64,000 bases of DNA. It comes from Isoetes taiwanensis. Taxonomy: Eukaryota; Streptophyta; Lycopodiopsida; Isoetales; Isoetaceae. The position numbers and the translations under genes were made by a program. Location: NCBI GenBank assembly GCA_021234155.1, contig JAJEKV010000094.1, positions 3,640,535-3,704,534 on the forward strand, written 5' to 3'. Positions within the stretch are counted from its first letter, which is position 1. Every line of letters begins with the position of its first letter. The notes below the pieces were generated by a model. It worked only from the letters and a program-made list of their open reading frames with translations, was not told the origin of the DNA and did no database searches. Shown here piece after piece: positions 44,721-57,579 of this stretch.

Positions 44721-47082
44721 TCGTGTCACCGATGTCTTAAACATAAATCAATGGCACAGACAAACTATTCAATTCAAGATCCTAATATAAGTGTTGGTTT
44801 TGGGTTTAAAGAAACCCTAACTAATTGGAATATGCTTGTAATATGTGTGGCAATGGCATAGATTAGGGTGTAGAAAGGAATAGGAGAGAATATCCCAAGT
44901 GGAGGGCTAGAATAGTAGAAAAGAAAAAGATGTATTAGCGTTTATTTCCACATCCCAGCTCACTTGAATATGTGTTATTCAGGAAAGTCTCAAATTGCAT
45001 GAGTTGTTGGGGTGATCGATTGGAGAGGAGTTTTGGGATAAAAACTTGAACACCGCAAACCCTCTATTCTACGTTAGGTTTAATGACCTCTATGTCTATA
45101 AGCGTTTTACTTTGGTTTTTAAGTCGATCTCCTTCTTGGGTGTCGTTTCCTCATCTACCATGTTCTTGGTTAATGGAGTTCATGAAATCACGATGCCTCG
45201 GCATCGAGATGGTTATGGTGGGCGCTACTAAAAAGGTCTCAAGAGGCCAAGCGAGCTTCTTTGAGATGCCTTCAAGAACTAGGGACTTGCAAATCAAATA
45301 ATTGAGGGTTCTTATTCCCCACTAATTTATTTGGTTGAATTACCTAATGAAATCTAATTCAATTGTCTACTAGGTTGATCTTTAAAGAAGAATAATACTT
45401 GATTTTTGTGCTTCTTCAAGGGTATAAAAGTTTTGTAGTGCTCTTGGAAGGTATAAAAATATATGCGAATGTGTTCCTTTTCTTAACAAGCAAGCAGTCA
45501 ATATTCTTGCGTCTTAGATGTTGTGCATGTTGTATCTCCTTCCCTTGAACGAGCCAATCTTGCATTTGAAGATGGAGGAGATGAATTTGCTTTCCAACTT
45601 CCATCTTCAGGACCACTGAGTTAAAAGATAAAGCGTTGATTTGCCATGTTTGTATGGATAACTTTGATTGAGCTATAAAGCATTTGTTTAGGAATGCATT
45701 ATCTACTTACCAAGAGAAACAACTTCAATAACCGCATGCTAAGAAGATATGCATATAAGCATGATCATCGTCAATACCTTGTCTAGGCATCTTGTCTCTA
45801 CATTTCACGGTATATTATTGTAGGATACGCAAATTATGGCACAAACAAACATTGCTCTGCCATTCAATTTGTGCTCTTGCCCACTTATTTACTTGTCTCT
45901 TGGAATAAACACCTACCACAACAACTTAAGTCCCACCAACAACAAAAACATTGTATTGGAAAATGTATATTACAAGTTGTAGTCCTACTTAGGCATTAAT
46001 GAGGCATTGAGTATACTTTTGTCTCCATACATCAAAAGTCGTACCACAAAGTACTTGTATTACGACTCACGGAGAAGGATCGACAAAAAAAATTGATCTC
46101 TTGTTCCTCTATTTCCGATTCTTCGTAAATTGTTTCATGTGTTATCAATTATCAAGTACTCAATGTATATCATCTATTAATAAACTCATGGTTTCAAGTA
46201 CTTTATTATCTAAAAGTACCAATTTCAATCAAAATGTCAAAACATAACTTTCAACTACGATTTAAGCCACTTCACAAAACATGTACATCCATTCTCTCCT
46301 TTATTACACTTTTCTTTATGCTTCACTTGTCCTAGTTCCATACCAAGCACAAACACTGATACCGCTGCACTCAAATCCCAAAGTGCATATGTCTAACTAC
46401 ATCCTACTCCAACAACACCTCAACACCTAAAAGCGAGAACTTAGTAATGAAAAGTACCAACACGTTCACAAAATGTCAATGTCTTAAAATAGCAATTTGA
46501 TTCAAACACTCTATTGTCTACAACTACAACCAAGCCGCTTCACTCTCTCCCGTGGAGACAACCCTCGTCTGGCGACACCTTGTTAATATTATTGTATGTT
46601 GGATTTGATTGTTGATTATTATTTGTAAACGTAGTACAATTATCTAAAGCTACATAATTTAATTTACATTTTGCTTTTCTAGTTAAAAAAGTAGCCAAAG
46701 TGGTTATAGTACATAATTCAAAAGTTTACTTAAGTCAAATATATATAAAATGTAATAATAATAATAACTTTAGCCAAATTTATATCATAAAATCTTTAAA
46801 AATTTTGAAAATAGCCAAACCATTTTTTTGAAAAAAATATATAGTATGCTTAATTTTTTTTCCACTGGTAGCCTATCATTCCCTCATAGCGGTGCATCTT
46901 GGTGTCCTTGAGGGCCCTTGCACATCTCCACCGGCAAGGGTTTGTCGTGTCCCATTTAGAATTCTGTTTGACCTCAACTTTACCTAGGAGACTAGTCAAA
47001 GCAATTACGAAGACCCGCTTTGAACATGGAATTCTCAAGCTCACAATACCCCGGCGGTCAGATTCAAAACTACAAATAGCAG
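44721..47082. other. AT-rich intergenic sequence
   Basis: Short frames only. No domain, LTR or promoter is supported. Confidence 0.4.
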
Positions 47083-47970
47083 GTGTATATTGACTTTACA
47101 TCTACATCACCACCTAACGGTGGCACTAAGATCAGGAAGAGGCTCATCTACGGTAGCGGCGGCATGTCTTGGGGGCTTGGTGATGGCTTTCCTTCCTCAC
47201 TTTGCAAGCTTCTTGCAGGGGGAAAACTTGTTTTTTTCTCACGGACCCCTATCTACAAATCGTTCTTTGTGGCAAAGTCGGACCTTTGGTACAAAGTGGG
47301 TGATTAGAAAATTTTTCCTGAAAGAAACATGGGGCCTCACGATTTCATGCAAAGAGGCCTGACAGGTATCTCTGGGAACATCTTGCTCCACTTCATGTGG
47401 GAGCTTTTGTAAGAATTAGGATCATCACCAAGGCTAAAATCTTTCCACGGACTCCCTACAAAGACGCACTACTCTCGGGAGGCACGCCCCTCTGCATCCA
47501 AGAGCCACTTTCCCAGCTGCCCTTGCAAACTACGGGAAGAACATCATCTAATCTTGTAAAAAACAAACTCAAATCTTACCTTCACTACCATGACGGAAGA
47601 TCACCATGCCATGTGAACCTTGACCCACTTCTTGACATGAGATTTGGTAGGGGGCACCATTTGTACAAGGCTCCATGGGGGCGCCTACATGTTTGTTCAT
47701 AGGCCCCCGTGAACATAACACATGCTATTCACGACCATGGGGCATCTGAGAAACAAAAGCTTCGAGGTCCCTCGGACCATACAAAGCAAAAATCGAGGGC
47801 ACCTCTATTTTGACCCGCACCTCTTAGAAAAGCAGGATATTTTTGGGAGCGATACTAAGGCCAATGCCATAATGAGATTTGGGGGACGAAAAAAGAAAAG
47901 CCACATCAAATGGACTTCTCAATGCATGGATTGTCTCCCATCTATCCATGGTGTTTTAATAAACTTATAA
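47083..47970 (+). other. Weakly coding-like stretch
   Basis: Several plus-strand frames of 70-101 codons follow one another (47083-47307, 47397-47702, 47722-47970) with protein-like composition. They could be decayed transposon coding sequence. No motif is recognised. Confidence 0.2.
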
Positions 47971-48454
47971 GTGCTTTCTTTTCTCTTGGCCGAATATATG
48001 CCGATGGTTTTTCACTCGATTTGGGTTGGAGTTGCGAAGAAACCTCATAGGGTTTCTTGTTTGAAACTTAATGTGGTTTCAATGGAAACTTGATGTAGTT
48101 TCCATGAAAGAAACACATCAAGTTTCAATTGAAACCACGACAATTCCATGGATACTATGTTAGGTTTCCTCTATTAGTGAAAACCTTGTAATTTTTCCTT
48201 TATGGAAACTATCGTGGTTACTTTTGAGAAAACTCTATAGGTTTCGCTTTTCAAAAATAAAATAGAAAGAGTCTAAACAGTGTGTAGATTTTGTAACAAA
48301 TTTTCAAGATTGTATGACAAAAATGTAATCTATCCACATGTGTAAAATCTTATATGAAGATTATTCCCAAATGCACGAGGAGTCTTTTTGAGGAGTGTGC
48401 CAACTTTTTTGAATTTGAAGCGCATTAGGTTTCAAAGAAACATAACTATATTAG
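47971..48454. other. Region rich in GTTTC/GAAAC words
   Basis: Many dispersed GGTTTC, GTTTCC and GAAACC words on both strands from about 48030. They grade into the tandem array that follows. No gene. Confidence 0.5.
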
Positions 48455-48582
48455 GTTTATAAGGTTTCCATTTTGGATAGAAACTTTTATAAGTTTCCAT
48501 TCTATAAACTTTTATAAGGCTTCCATTTTTGATAGGAAAACTTTATAAGGTTTCCATTTTGTAAACTTTATAAAGTTTCCGT
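48446..48582. repeat. 26-31-bp minisatellite, about five units
   Basis: Units of the form AAACTTTATAAGGTTTCCAT followed by TTTG or TTTTGATAG, with one-to-five-base length differences. Confidence 0.7.
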
Positions 48583-50120
48583 TTTCCTGAGCGTGCAAGG
48601 GTGCGGGTGGCAAGATAGAGGAGCTCAGACAAACTATCCAAGGCGTCCAAGCGGAGACCTCGAGGGGTACTAGGTTCTAGAAAGCGATGGCCGGCACTTT
48701 GATTCAAGGGATCATATGCACAATCACGAGACTCTTGCGAGCTCCTCTTTACACTTCTAAAATGCCGAGACCACTTGCGGGAACAACCACCTTTACAAGC
48801 GGGGAGTAGACCAAGGGGGTGGTACTAGTGTGCGAGCCCGGTTTCCTTGTGGCGAGAGTTATGATGAGAGTTTGAGTCACAATGTCCTCGATATCGGACA
48901 TATATTCATTGTTTTTAGTAACAATGTTAAATGCATGTTGTACAATATTGTTGTGAATTGATGAAGAAAGGTTTTCACAAAAAGAAAAGTTTGTGTTTCT
49001 GTGATGCAATACATTATAAAGAAATGATGGCCAAATAAACACACATAATATATTACACCAAAGGTAAAATGCCAACATAAATACTCGAAGATATGTAACA
49101 TTCGAGGTCATTCTGGTGTACAAGCGTCCATTCAAAGTGCAAAACAATCCAATAGGAAGAAATATGGCTCGGGTGCAGCATCAGTATGGGATAAGAACCA
49201 CTCTAACCAGTCTGGAATAAGCTCAGGTGGTTTGGTGCCTAAGACTAATTAACTTTGGTGAACTCGGTGATGGACCATCCTTTTAACGGGCCGGCCAGGC
49301 CCATCGCCATTATATCCTTTCTGCTTGTAGCAAGAAGGCGAGGGGATTGATAGCCATTGGCGGTCATTTGAGCAGAAAATGGTTCACAAAGGTAACGATC
49401 AAAAATCAAATCTACAATCAAGCAGGAACGGAATCAACATATACTGAGATCCAGTCATAAACCAAACTCAAAATCTTTGCCTCATAATTTCGAATCTTTG
49501 TGATTTGGTTGAAAAATTGGTTTAGAAAGATTAGACGTAAGTGGAAGAATGTTTGTGCATGGATTGGATTTCAACTGGAGATGGAGGATACATACCTGAG
49601 CTTGAAATCGTTATTTGGTCATTTTGCAGTTCGAGACGCCTGACAGACTCAAAGGCCAGGTTCCAAATTTGAGCTAAAGCTTATGGTTCCAAATTGAGCT
49701 ATGTTAAGTTTCTATTTTTTGATAACCGGTCAGTAAGATGAGTCTCGGAGACCTTAACTCGGATGTGATTTGGGATACTTTGCTCCAGGGTTGTCGTATC
49801 TGGTGACTACAGGAACAGCATACGGTACTTCCGGATCTTGTTCTCCCTTGTTTTGTGGACTCTGTTCCTCCAGCTGTTTGTAAGTATAATCAAGGTTTTA
49901 TGAAATCAACGAGCAAAATATTTGCGCGTATCGACTAATTCATGGATCAGTCCTCCCTGGGAATCTGTTAAGGCCGAGACAACAGGCGTGTGGATTCAGT
50001 AATAACCACACATAGATTTACATGGGCCCCAACACAAACTGAGGTGATTTGTGCATGGATGAAAGTGGGTGTAGCCAAGTGAAACTATGGGCTAGCGCTC
50101 TGGTGAGGTTTGTGCATGGA
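48583..50120. other. Unassigned sequence
   Basis: A plus-strand stretch at 48600-48720 encodes IEELRQTIQGVQAET, reminiscent of a gag coiled coil but too short to assign. A 132-codon minus-strand frame at 48749-49147 is hydrophobic and unrecognised. The rest is non-coding. Confidence 0.3.
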
Positions 50121-50692
50121 TGTCCCAGGCCTCCCGGCATGTGGACTATTCATGCATACAATCCGACTCAGGTCAAGCTCAAGGATCCACAACAGCGGGC
50201 CGGGCCACAAAGGCTCACCCGAAGACCAAGCAGCAGACCATGCAGCCAAAGCCTAAGAGGCGCCGCTGCATAAGTGGACGACCCGCCACCGCCGGGCCTA
50301 AATAGCCAAGATGATTCTAGGCACTTCAAGAGGCAATCGCCAACATTCTAGAATCAGGCCTCCTTCCGTGAGTCGGGCACCGAGATCGGGCCGAAAGTGT
50401 TCATATTGGGCCAAAGGCCATTGTACTATATATATGACTAGAGCTTGCACATGAGTTCTAGATGAGTTTTGAGTCTTGTCTCGCTTTCTTTTTCATTATG
50501 AGAGCTCATGTATTGATATCAAGGAAGCTTACTATTTTCCCTCTCATTTTGTTCCCCTCGTTTCTCTTGTCTTGTTCTCTTTGCAAATCCCACAAGGACA
50601 TAGTCCCCCTGGACTCTCCCTCTCAGATCCACCTCCCGTCCCTCACAGGGCTGTCTTCTTCAGAGTTCCCCGAACCCGTGACACCTCAAACA
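50121..50692 (+). repeat. 5' LTR, copy 2
   Basis: 572 bp. The start TGTCCC is altered from TGTTAG. It ends CTCAAACA. A TATATATGACTAG promoter run is shared with the other LTRs. Confidence 0.8.
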
Positions 50693-50822
50693 CCGCTGGG
50701 CCAAGGTATGATTAAATCCTACTTTCCCCGCCATGTTCCGTCCAAATTTCACGCCCGAAGAACTCCCTTTTCTCGGCCTATGATCTCGCTTTGAGCCATC
50801 AACAGCTGAAACCGTTTCGACA

Positions 50823-53800
50823 TGTATGGATCTGCACGGCGACATAGAGGGAGGCCATCTTCGGCCTTTCCAGGGCTCATCCGGCGCCAGGCCCACCCTC
50901 GTGGTCCTCCGTTTCGCCCCAGCCTCCCTCTGCTGCAAACATTGCTCCAAATGTACCGGGCCACCTCACTATCAGAGCCCTATCGCTCCCACCTTCTCAA
51001 CCGCATTTTCATACACCAACATGCCTACATCCATCATTCTTCGTGCCATACGCCTTTTCCTTCACAACCATCATCTCCCGGTGGGCACGGATATCCACAA
51101 GTCTTTTTGCGCCTACCCGTGAATATCCTTTCCTTGCATTTCCCACCGCTTCCTTCCTTTGCTATAACCTTACAGATCTCAAACCAATGCTCAGGCAGCT
51201 TCAGCTCAACCGCAGTCACCCCTTCATCGTGGTCCTTCAGCACCATGCCACCTCCAACTCAACCTCAATATCCTCACTATAATCGTTCTCCGCCCAGCCA
51301 AGCACTTTTCACATCTACCTTTCGTAACCTAAAACCGACTTATCCCACCTTTGGCAACACGAAAGGCAAACCCTTAGACCAAAGTGCTCAGCCCACATGG
51401 AAGAATTTGAGGCTCTAGTCGTCCTAAATGGTCATGCTAACCTCAACTGAAATTCCACATCTTTTCCACCACCGCTGCGGGTTTCCCTCATCAATGGCTC
51501 ATGTCCAACAAAAGCCATTGAAACAAGATCGGTCCGGAAATGAGAACCGCTTTTCTCATTATGGGGACCACTTGGATGATGATCAACTTCATCTCAAGCA
51601 ACTCAATGAACTTCAACAAGAGCCCACTGAGTTCCGCCTGGATTTTGCGTGATCGACTTCACATTCTCGCCAAGAACTCAAGGAGTACCCCAACACGAGC
51701 CGATTTTTGTCCTGGTTTCTCCAAGGACTTCCTCCAAATATTCGACTTTTCATGACGGAATACCAAGGGCCCCAAGACTTTGGAGCAGGCTATTGATCTT
51801 GTCAATCACTCGGGCCAATGTTTCTCCCGTGGGCGGGCTCTTCAGAGCTCCCTTTCATTCCACCTGTTATGGTTCCACAGACGGTTGTCCAAACCCCTCA
51901 ACACGCCAATCCACAATAGCCAGATCTGTGCCATATCTGCAAATACCAAGGCCACTTGGCAAATGAGTGCAACTCCACCAATGGCCCGCCCATTGCAAGA
52001 GATGCAACATGTGCAATCATGCCACCTGAAGAGTGCACTCGCACTCATCCCACACCTTTCCGCAACAAACCGGTTTATCAAGTGCAAAACCACACCTCAA
52101 AGAATAATCGCACTATCAGCAGCCACCACTTCAAAAGTAACCAACTCAACTCTATCAAGAATGTAGAGCAACAACGGGGACCCAACCCACGCCCCTCCTT
52201 TTTTGATCCTTCTAAAGCTCAAAGTGTTATCACCGCCAAGAATGGGGTCATACCACCACGGGCGGCGTTCTCAACTTCCACAAGTTCGTGTACAACTTCC
52301 GGCACCAATCGATTCACATCAGTCCGCCTCACGGCTTACCAACTCGATTGCTAATGGCAAACAAGGCCCGAGACCAGTTCTTAAGAAGCCACCAAGAGCG
52401 CCAAAGAATCACGCTTATCAACCAGCTCCAAAGAATCAACCTCACCGATCAACAAGCACAGAGGAAATTTTTCGTGCACTTAATCCTCCAAATTCAAATT
52501 TGCCATCAAATTGGGTTGGTTTGGTTTCACGCCGCACTGTGGCATCACGCCCCTTGACCATTATTCCAAATGGCACGCAACCCGCCTTTGCAGCTTGACA
52601 CCATTCCTCATGAGGATCTAAAAAAGGTTCACTTTGCACCCGACTTGGAGAAACTAATGCCACATGTCATGCCTAAAGTTCGCCAAAGCATTTTAAATCT
52701 CATGCAAGCCGCTGAAGGTCGCGACGCTAGCGAATGTTCATGCCACCACCGAGCTCAACAAAGACAAGATACACCTTCCACATCTCAACCTCCACGCCTC
52801 GACGTATCCCAATATTGCCGCAGAGGTTGACCTACTCAAAGAAGTTGCCGCTCACTACCACGCACTCCAAAGACCCGTGGAACCAAAGAGATCCTTTTTC
52901 TCATGTGCCTCGAACTCCAAGAGGAGCTTGGCCAAGATCAAAATTCCTTTAAGCTTGGCAACCATTTTGAAACTCTTTGTCCGCTTCTCAAGGACCAAGC
53001 TTACCACTCCCAACCGCTTTAGTTGGGCCGTGGGCTACCTCTACACCCACGGGCCCATGCCACGGGTAATCAAGAAGTCAACCATGTTCAAATAGATGGA
53101 GGTAGCGCTAGCCAATCTCATCACGGATAAACTCCGCAAAACAAATGGGCATCACACAACTCTTTCGCGGCCCCATATGACATCAAGTTGGCTAATGGCC
53201 ATATCACGCTGACCTCAAGGCGCCACGCTTCTTCTTCACATCAACATCGGTGATCTCCGCTTCCCCATGGAATTTGAGTTTGGAAAGCCGGCAAAGATCC
53301 GTGTGACTATGAAATGTTGGTCGGCAGACCTTTTCTCCGCCAGCCAAGAGTATCCATTATCGGGCCACGGACCGCTTAGTCATCACCGATGGTCACCTCA
53401 ATGCCACCATGGACTTGCAAACAAAGCAGATCATTTCGCTGAACATGAAACCCTCTCTTCTCGACACCTGATTCGAGGAAGCTCGAACATTATCGTTCAG
53501 TGCTCCACCGCGAAATCGGCTTCGGCCATCCTACCTGCAATATATGCCGATCCTTGGGGAGAAATGACTTTTGATCGTGACCAGCCGGTTGCTTTAATTG
53601 ACCCACCGCTCCTTGCCATAGAATGCAACGTGTCGATCACTTTTCAGATGCTGAACCTCCCCGCAACTCCCCGTTGATGTACACACCGCCATGAAGCAAC
53701 CTCACGGATGAAACTCAGCCACCTCTTTTTCACCACGCAGAGTGCCACGATCCTCGCTCTCAGCCCAACCTCCTCGCACACATTGTCCAGATAATCGGGT

Positions 53801-56640
53801 GATACCCCATATTCGCACTCCAAAAGAGATCGTGGACGCTGGCAACAATCAGCCCGTCCGACTTGTCGAAATCTTCCCACACCCTATCGTGAATGGCTGT
53901 CAAACTTTTCAAAAAAATTCAAACACATTTTGCCCGAGCTACAGAGATCTTCGAATCAACAAAAGCTTGGGGAACTCACCATTCCTACCAAATCGATGCA
54001 AGACCAGTTTAGCAACGACAGCACGGGCAACCCTAATTACCGCGGATCGCCAAGGCGAAATTGACAAACTCCTTGTCGCAGTTTGATCTATGAGGTCAAA
54101 CATTCAATGGGTGAGCCCCATAGTCATTGCCCTCAAACACAATGGTAAGATCCGCCTCCGTGGTGGACTACCGAAAACTCAATCGTGCCACGGAGCGCGA
54201 TCATTTTCCACTTCCCTTCACGCACTGTGTTCTCGAAGAGGTCACGGACATGAGATGTACTCCTTCATGGATGGTTTTTCCGCTACAATCGTATCTCAAT
54301 CAAAGAGTCTGATCAACTCAAGACTACTTTCACCACCCCGGGGGCACTTTTGCCTACAAGGTGGTCCCTTTGGATTATCAAACTCTCCATCAACGCTTCA
54401 ACGCATCATGCTCTCAGCCATGATTTCATGAAGGAAAATCCCTTCTTACAAATCTTTCAAGATGACTTCTCTCGCCACAGCCCATGGCTGACCATTTGAT
54501 AAATTGAACCTCGCCTTCCGTAAATGTGATGAGTCCCAAGATTAGTCTCAATCCCGAAAATGCACCTTTAAGGCCACCTCGAGTTCTCATAGCCACGTTG
54601 TCGCTGAAAGCGTATCACCACGATCCCCGCCAAAATCGGGCCAGTGTGCTCAAGGCTCAAGCACCACCAATATCAAGGAGACACGCTTCTTTCCCCGGTA
54701 AGGTCAATTATTACTCCACCTTCATACCGGACTAGCAGCCATTGCAGATCCCATTCATAAACTCACGGTGACGAATCCACCGGGCTTGAATTCCCAGCGA
54801 TGTCGCTTTCCAACAACTGAAGCTTTTGCTTACTCGTGCACCGGTTCTTGTTCCTCCTCAATGGGACAAGCCCTTTCATGTTCATGTCGATGTTCGGCGC
54901 TTGCTATTGAGCTGTTTTTCTCAAGAATATGATGCGCATTAATCGACAAACCAAATCGACACGCCACCGAAAACTCAATTCTCGGCTGAGCGCAACTATT
55001 CTCGCCACGAGCGCGGAAGCTTTGGGTCTCATTTTTTCAGGTCCAACGCCTCCGCTACTACCTTTTTTGCAGCCAAATCAAGTTCTTTGTGGACCACCAA
55101 GCACTCCTTTTATTTGATCAACAAGTCCACGCCCACGGGCCGCATTGCTCGTTGGGTCCTTTCTTCCAAGAATTTGCCCCTTTGAAATCGCTCATAAGGC
55201 CGCAAGAAATCTCATGTCGCCCCGGATTATCTTTCACGCATCCACACGATGATCCCTCAACCGAGTCTCGACGCCTTTCCCGATGCTCAAATTTTTAGTC
55301 ACGGAACACCACATTGGTTCCATGATTTTCAGCAGCATTCTCCTCACAGTGCTCTTCCACCGTAAGACGAGACGCCTTCTCCTCGCCAAGCGGCAATCCT
55401 GGCCGACATCAATTTCTCCCGCGAGGTCCGCGGATCACACCATGGTTGCAGGACATCTCTACAAAAGGGTAAGGACACCATCCTTCGACGCTGTGTTCTA
55501 CCTCATGAAGTTCCAGATATTGTTAGAGAAGCTCATCAAGGGCTAGGTGGTGGTCATTTTCATGGTGACACCACGCACGCAAAAATCCTTCTAGCCGGGT
55601 ATTTTGGCCCACGCCTTCAAAGACGCCACGCCCACGCCAAGACGCGGTGATGCTTGCCAGCGTGGGGGACGGCCGACGGCCCGTGACGCCTTCCCTTGAC
55701 GCCGATTGCCACGCCACTTCCCTTCAAAAATGGGGAATGGATTTTGTGGGACCCATCGACCCCTCCCGCGCAGACACCCGCGTCTCGCTATACTCGGTTC
55801 TCACCGACTATGCTACTAAATGGGCGGAAGCTTTTTGCGACTTCCGCACAACACCGCAGCAAGCACAAATCTGTGGTCCTTTATCAACAAATCATCACGC
55901 TGATTCGCTGCCCTACCTGAGAGCTGGTCGCTGATCGTGGTGTCCATTTCATCAATCATACCATAAAGGAGCCGACTTGATTATCTCCCTCGATCCATCA
56001 TCACAAGAGCACACCTTACTATCCTCAAGGTAATGGTTTGGCGTAAAGCACCAACAAGACTCGTCACCATTCTCAAGAAAATTTTAGACGCTTTCACGCA
56101 CGCACCGCAAACAAAACTTCCAACTGCTCTTTTGGGCCTACAATACTTGTTTCAAAATTGCTACAGTCACACTCCTTTCAAATTGGTTTATGGTCATGAA
56201 GCTCTCATGCCGCTTGAATACATCCTTCCAACGCCCGCTTTTCAACCGCTACGCCCATAATCCACCACGCCGCACTCAAAGAAAGGGTCTATCAATTGGA
56301 ACAATTGGATGAACTTCGAAGGATGCTTATATTCGAAGTTCTTCATGGACAACAGCTTGCAAAAATCTTTACATGACAAACGCCCCAAGACAAAAACATT
56401 CAAAGAAGGCGATTTGGTTCTTCTTTATGATTCCAGGTACAAAAATTTTCCCGGAAAGCTTAAGTTTCGCTGGCTTTGGCCCTTATCAAATTGTTCAAGT
56501 GGTTCGACCCGGTTTTCCAACCGGGCCGAAGTTAGATGGCACTCCATTACCTACATCGGTTAATGGTTTTCGCCCAAAACATTTCATCACACGTAAAGCT
56601 TAAAAATCAACAAACAGATACAAGCTCAAGCAGCAAAACA
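50823..56640 (+). pseudogene. gag-protease-RT-RNaseH-integrase region, copy 2, frame-broken
   Basis: Collinear with copy 1. The first zinc knuckle (about 51929-51970) is intact here as CHICKYQGHLANEC; the second, CKRCNMCN followed by HAT, is broken by one base near 52026. The protease IDGG is near 53091-53105. The RT box is again FQDD (54455-54466). RNase H HVDV is near 54885, integrase zinc pairs near 55550-55680, and WGMDFVGPIDPSRADTRVSL (about 55731-55790) is better preserved than in copy 1. The C-terminal module KEGDLVLLYDSRYKNFPGKL lies near 56400-56460. The frame breaks are mostly at different places from copy 1. Confidence 0.8.
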
Positions 56641-57579
56641 CCACGAAAGTGATTAGAAAGGCAAAGATATTATATTATAGTGGATATTTTTAAAAAATGC
56701 GGGCACAGCCCAAATATTCGCTATGGGCACTGCCCTATATACAAAAAAATGGGCTCGTGAGCCCCATCTACTAAAAAGCCTAAGAAGAAAAAACCCCCTC
56801 CCTGGTTCGAGCAGAGGTAATGATGAGGAGGTGGTAGAGGTTCCCGCCAGGTCCCAAACGAAGGTGCAGAACCACCTCCATCCCGCTGGTATGAGGGCTC
56901 TGGATGTTCAGCCATCCCGAGCACCAGCCATCCATTCGCGACGCCACGATTGTGGCAGCCCGCAGGTCCGCATAGCCATTTTGCACGTGAATCCACTCCC
57001 GACAGCTTGGTGGGCATAGTGCAATTTTTGCTCAAACCTCAGCCCATGCTCGGGCCATAGAATGCCTTTCACTTCCTCCCCGCCTCGCCTTATATAGCCC
57101 ACCGAGGAACTGCTAGTCGACGTGGACCAATCGAAATTTGCCAACGTGTTTGCAATGCAAGGCTCTTTCTAAACGGAGAATCTTTTTCTCCCGGCCAAGA
57201 TATCTAGCCCCTGGTACCTTCTCACATTCATTCGCTTTAATGATATCCCACTTCGAAGTTGCCAAGATTAAATGCCCTTGCTTCTTTTTATACCCGCCCA
57301 ACATTAAACCGTGTCCTTTGGCCACCTTGGCACATCCGCCATTCTCTCACGACCCATCTCCACCGCTTCATTTTTCTCCTTTGTTGTTCGGGACTTAGCC
57401 AAATTTTTTGCCTCTCCATCTCATCCTTGGCATCTTTCGACACCCCGCACCATCAACGTTGCGCTTTCTCATCATACCTCTTCGCCTCCAGCTGCGCCTC
57501 TAAACTTTTGTCGCTCCTCCATACCGTTTGGCTTTCGCCCTCCGCCTTTGAATCAATCGTTTTTCTGCACATCTTTACC
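56641..57579. other. Spacer between pol and the 3' ORF, copy 2
   Basis: Matches 37721-38634. No recognised product. Confidence 0.5.

Noticed and set aside
48749-49147. 132-codon minus-strand frame as a membrane protein gene
   Set aside because: It is hydrophobic mainly from AT-rich codons, with no signal, promoter, splice sites or homologue I can recognise.
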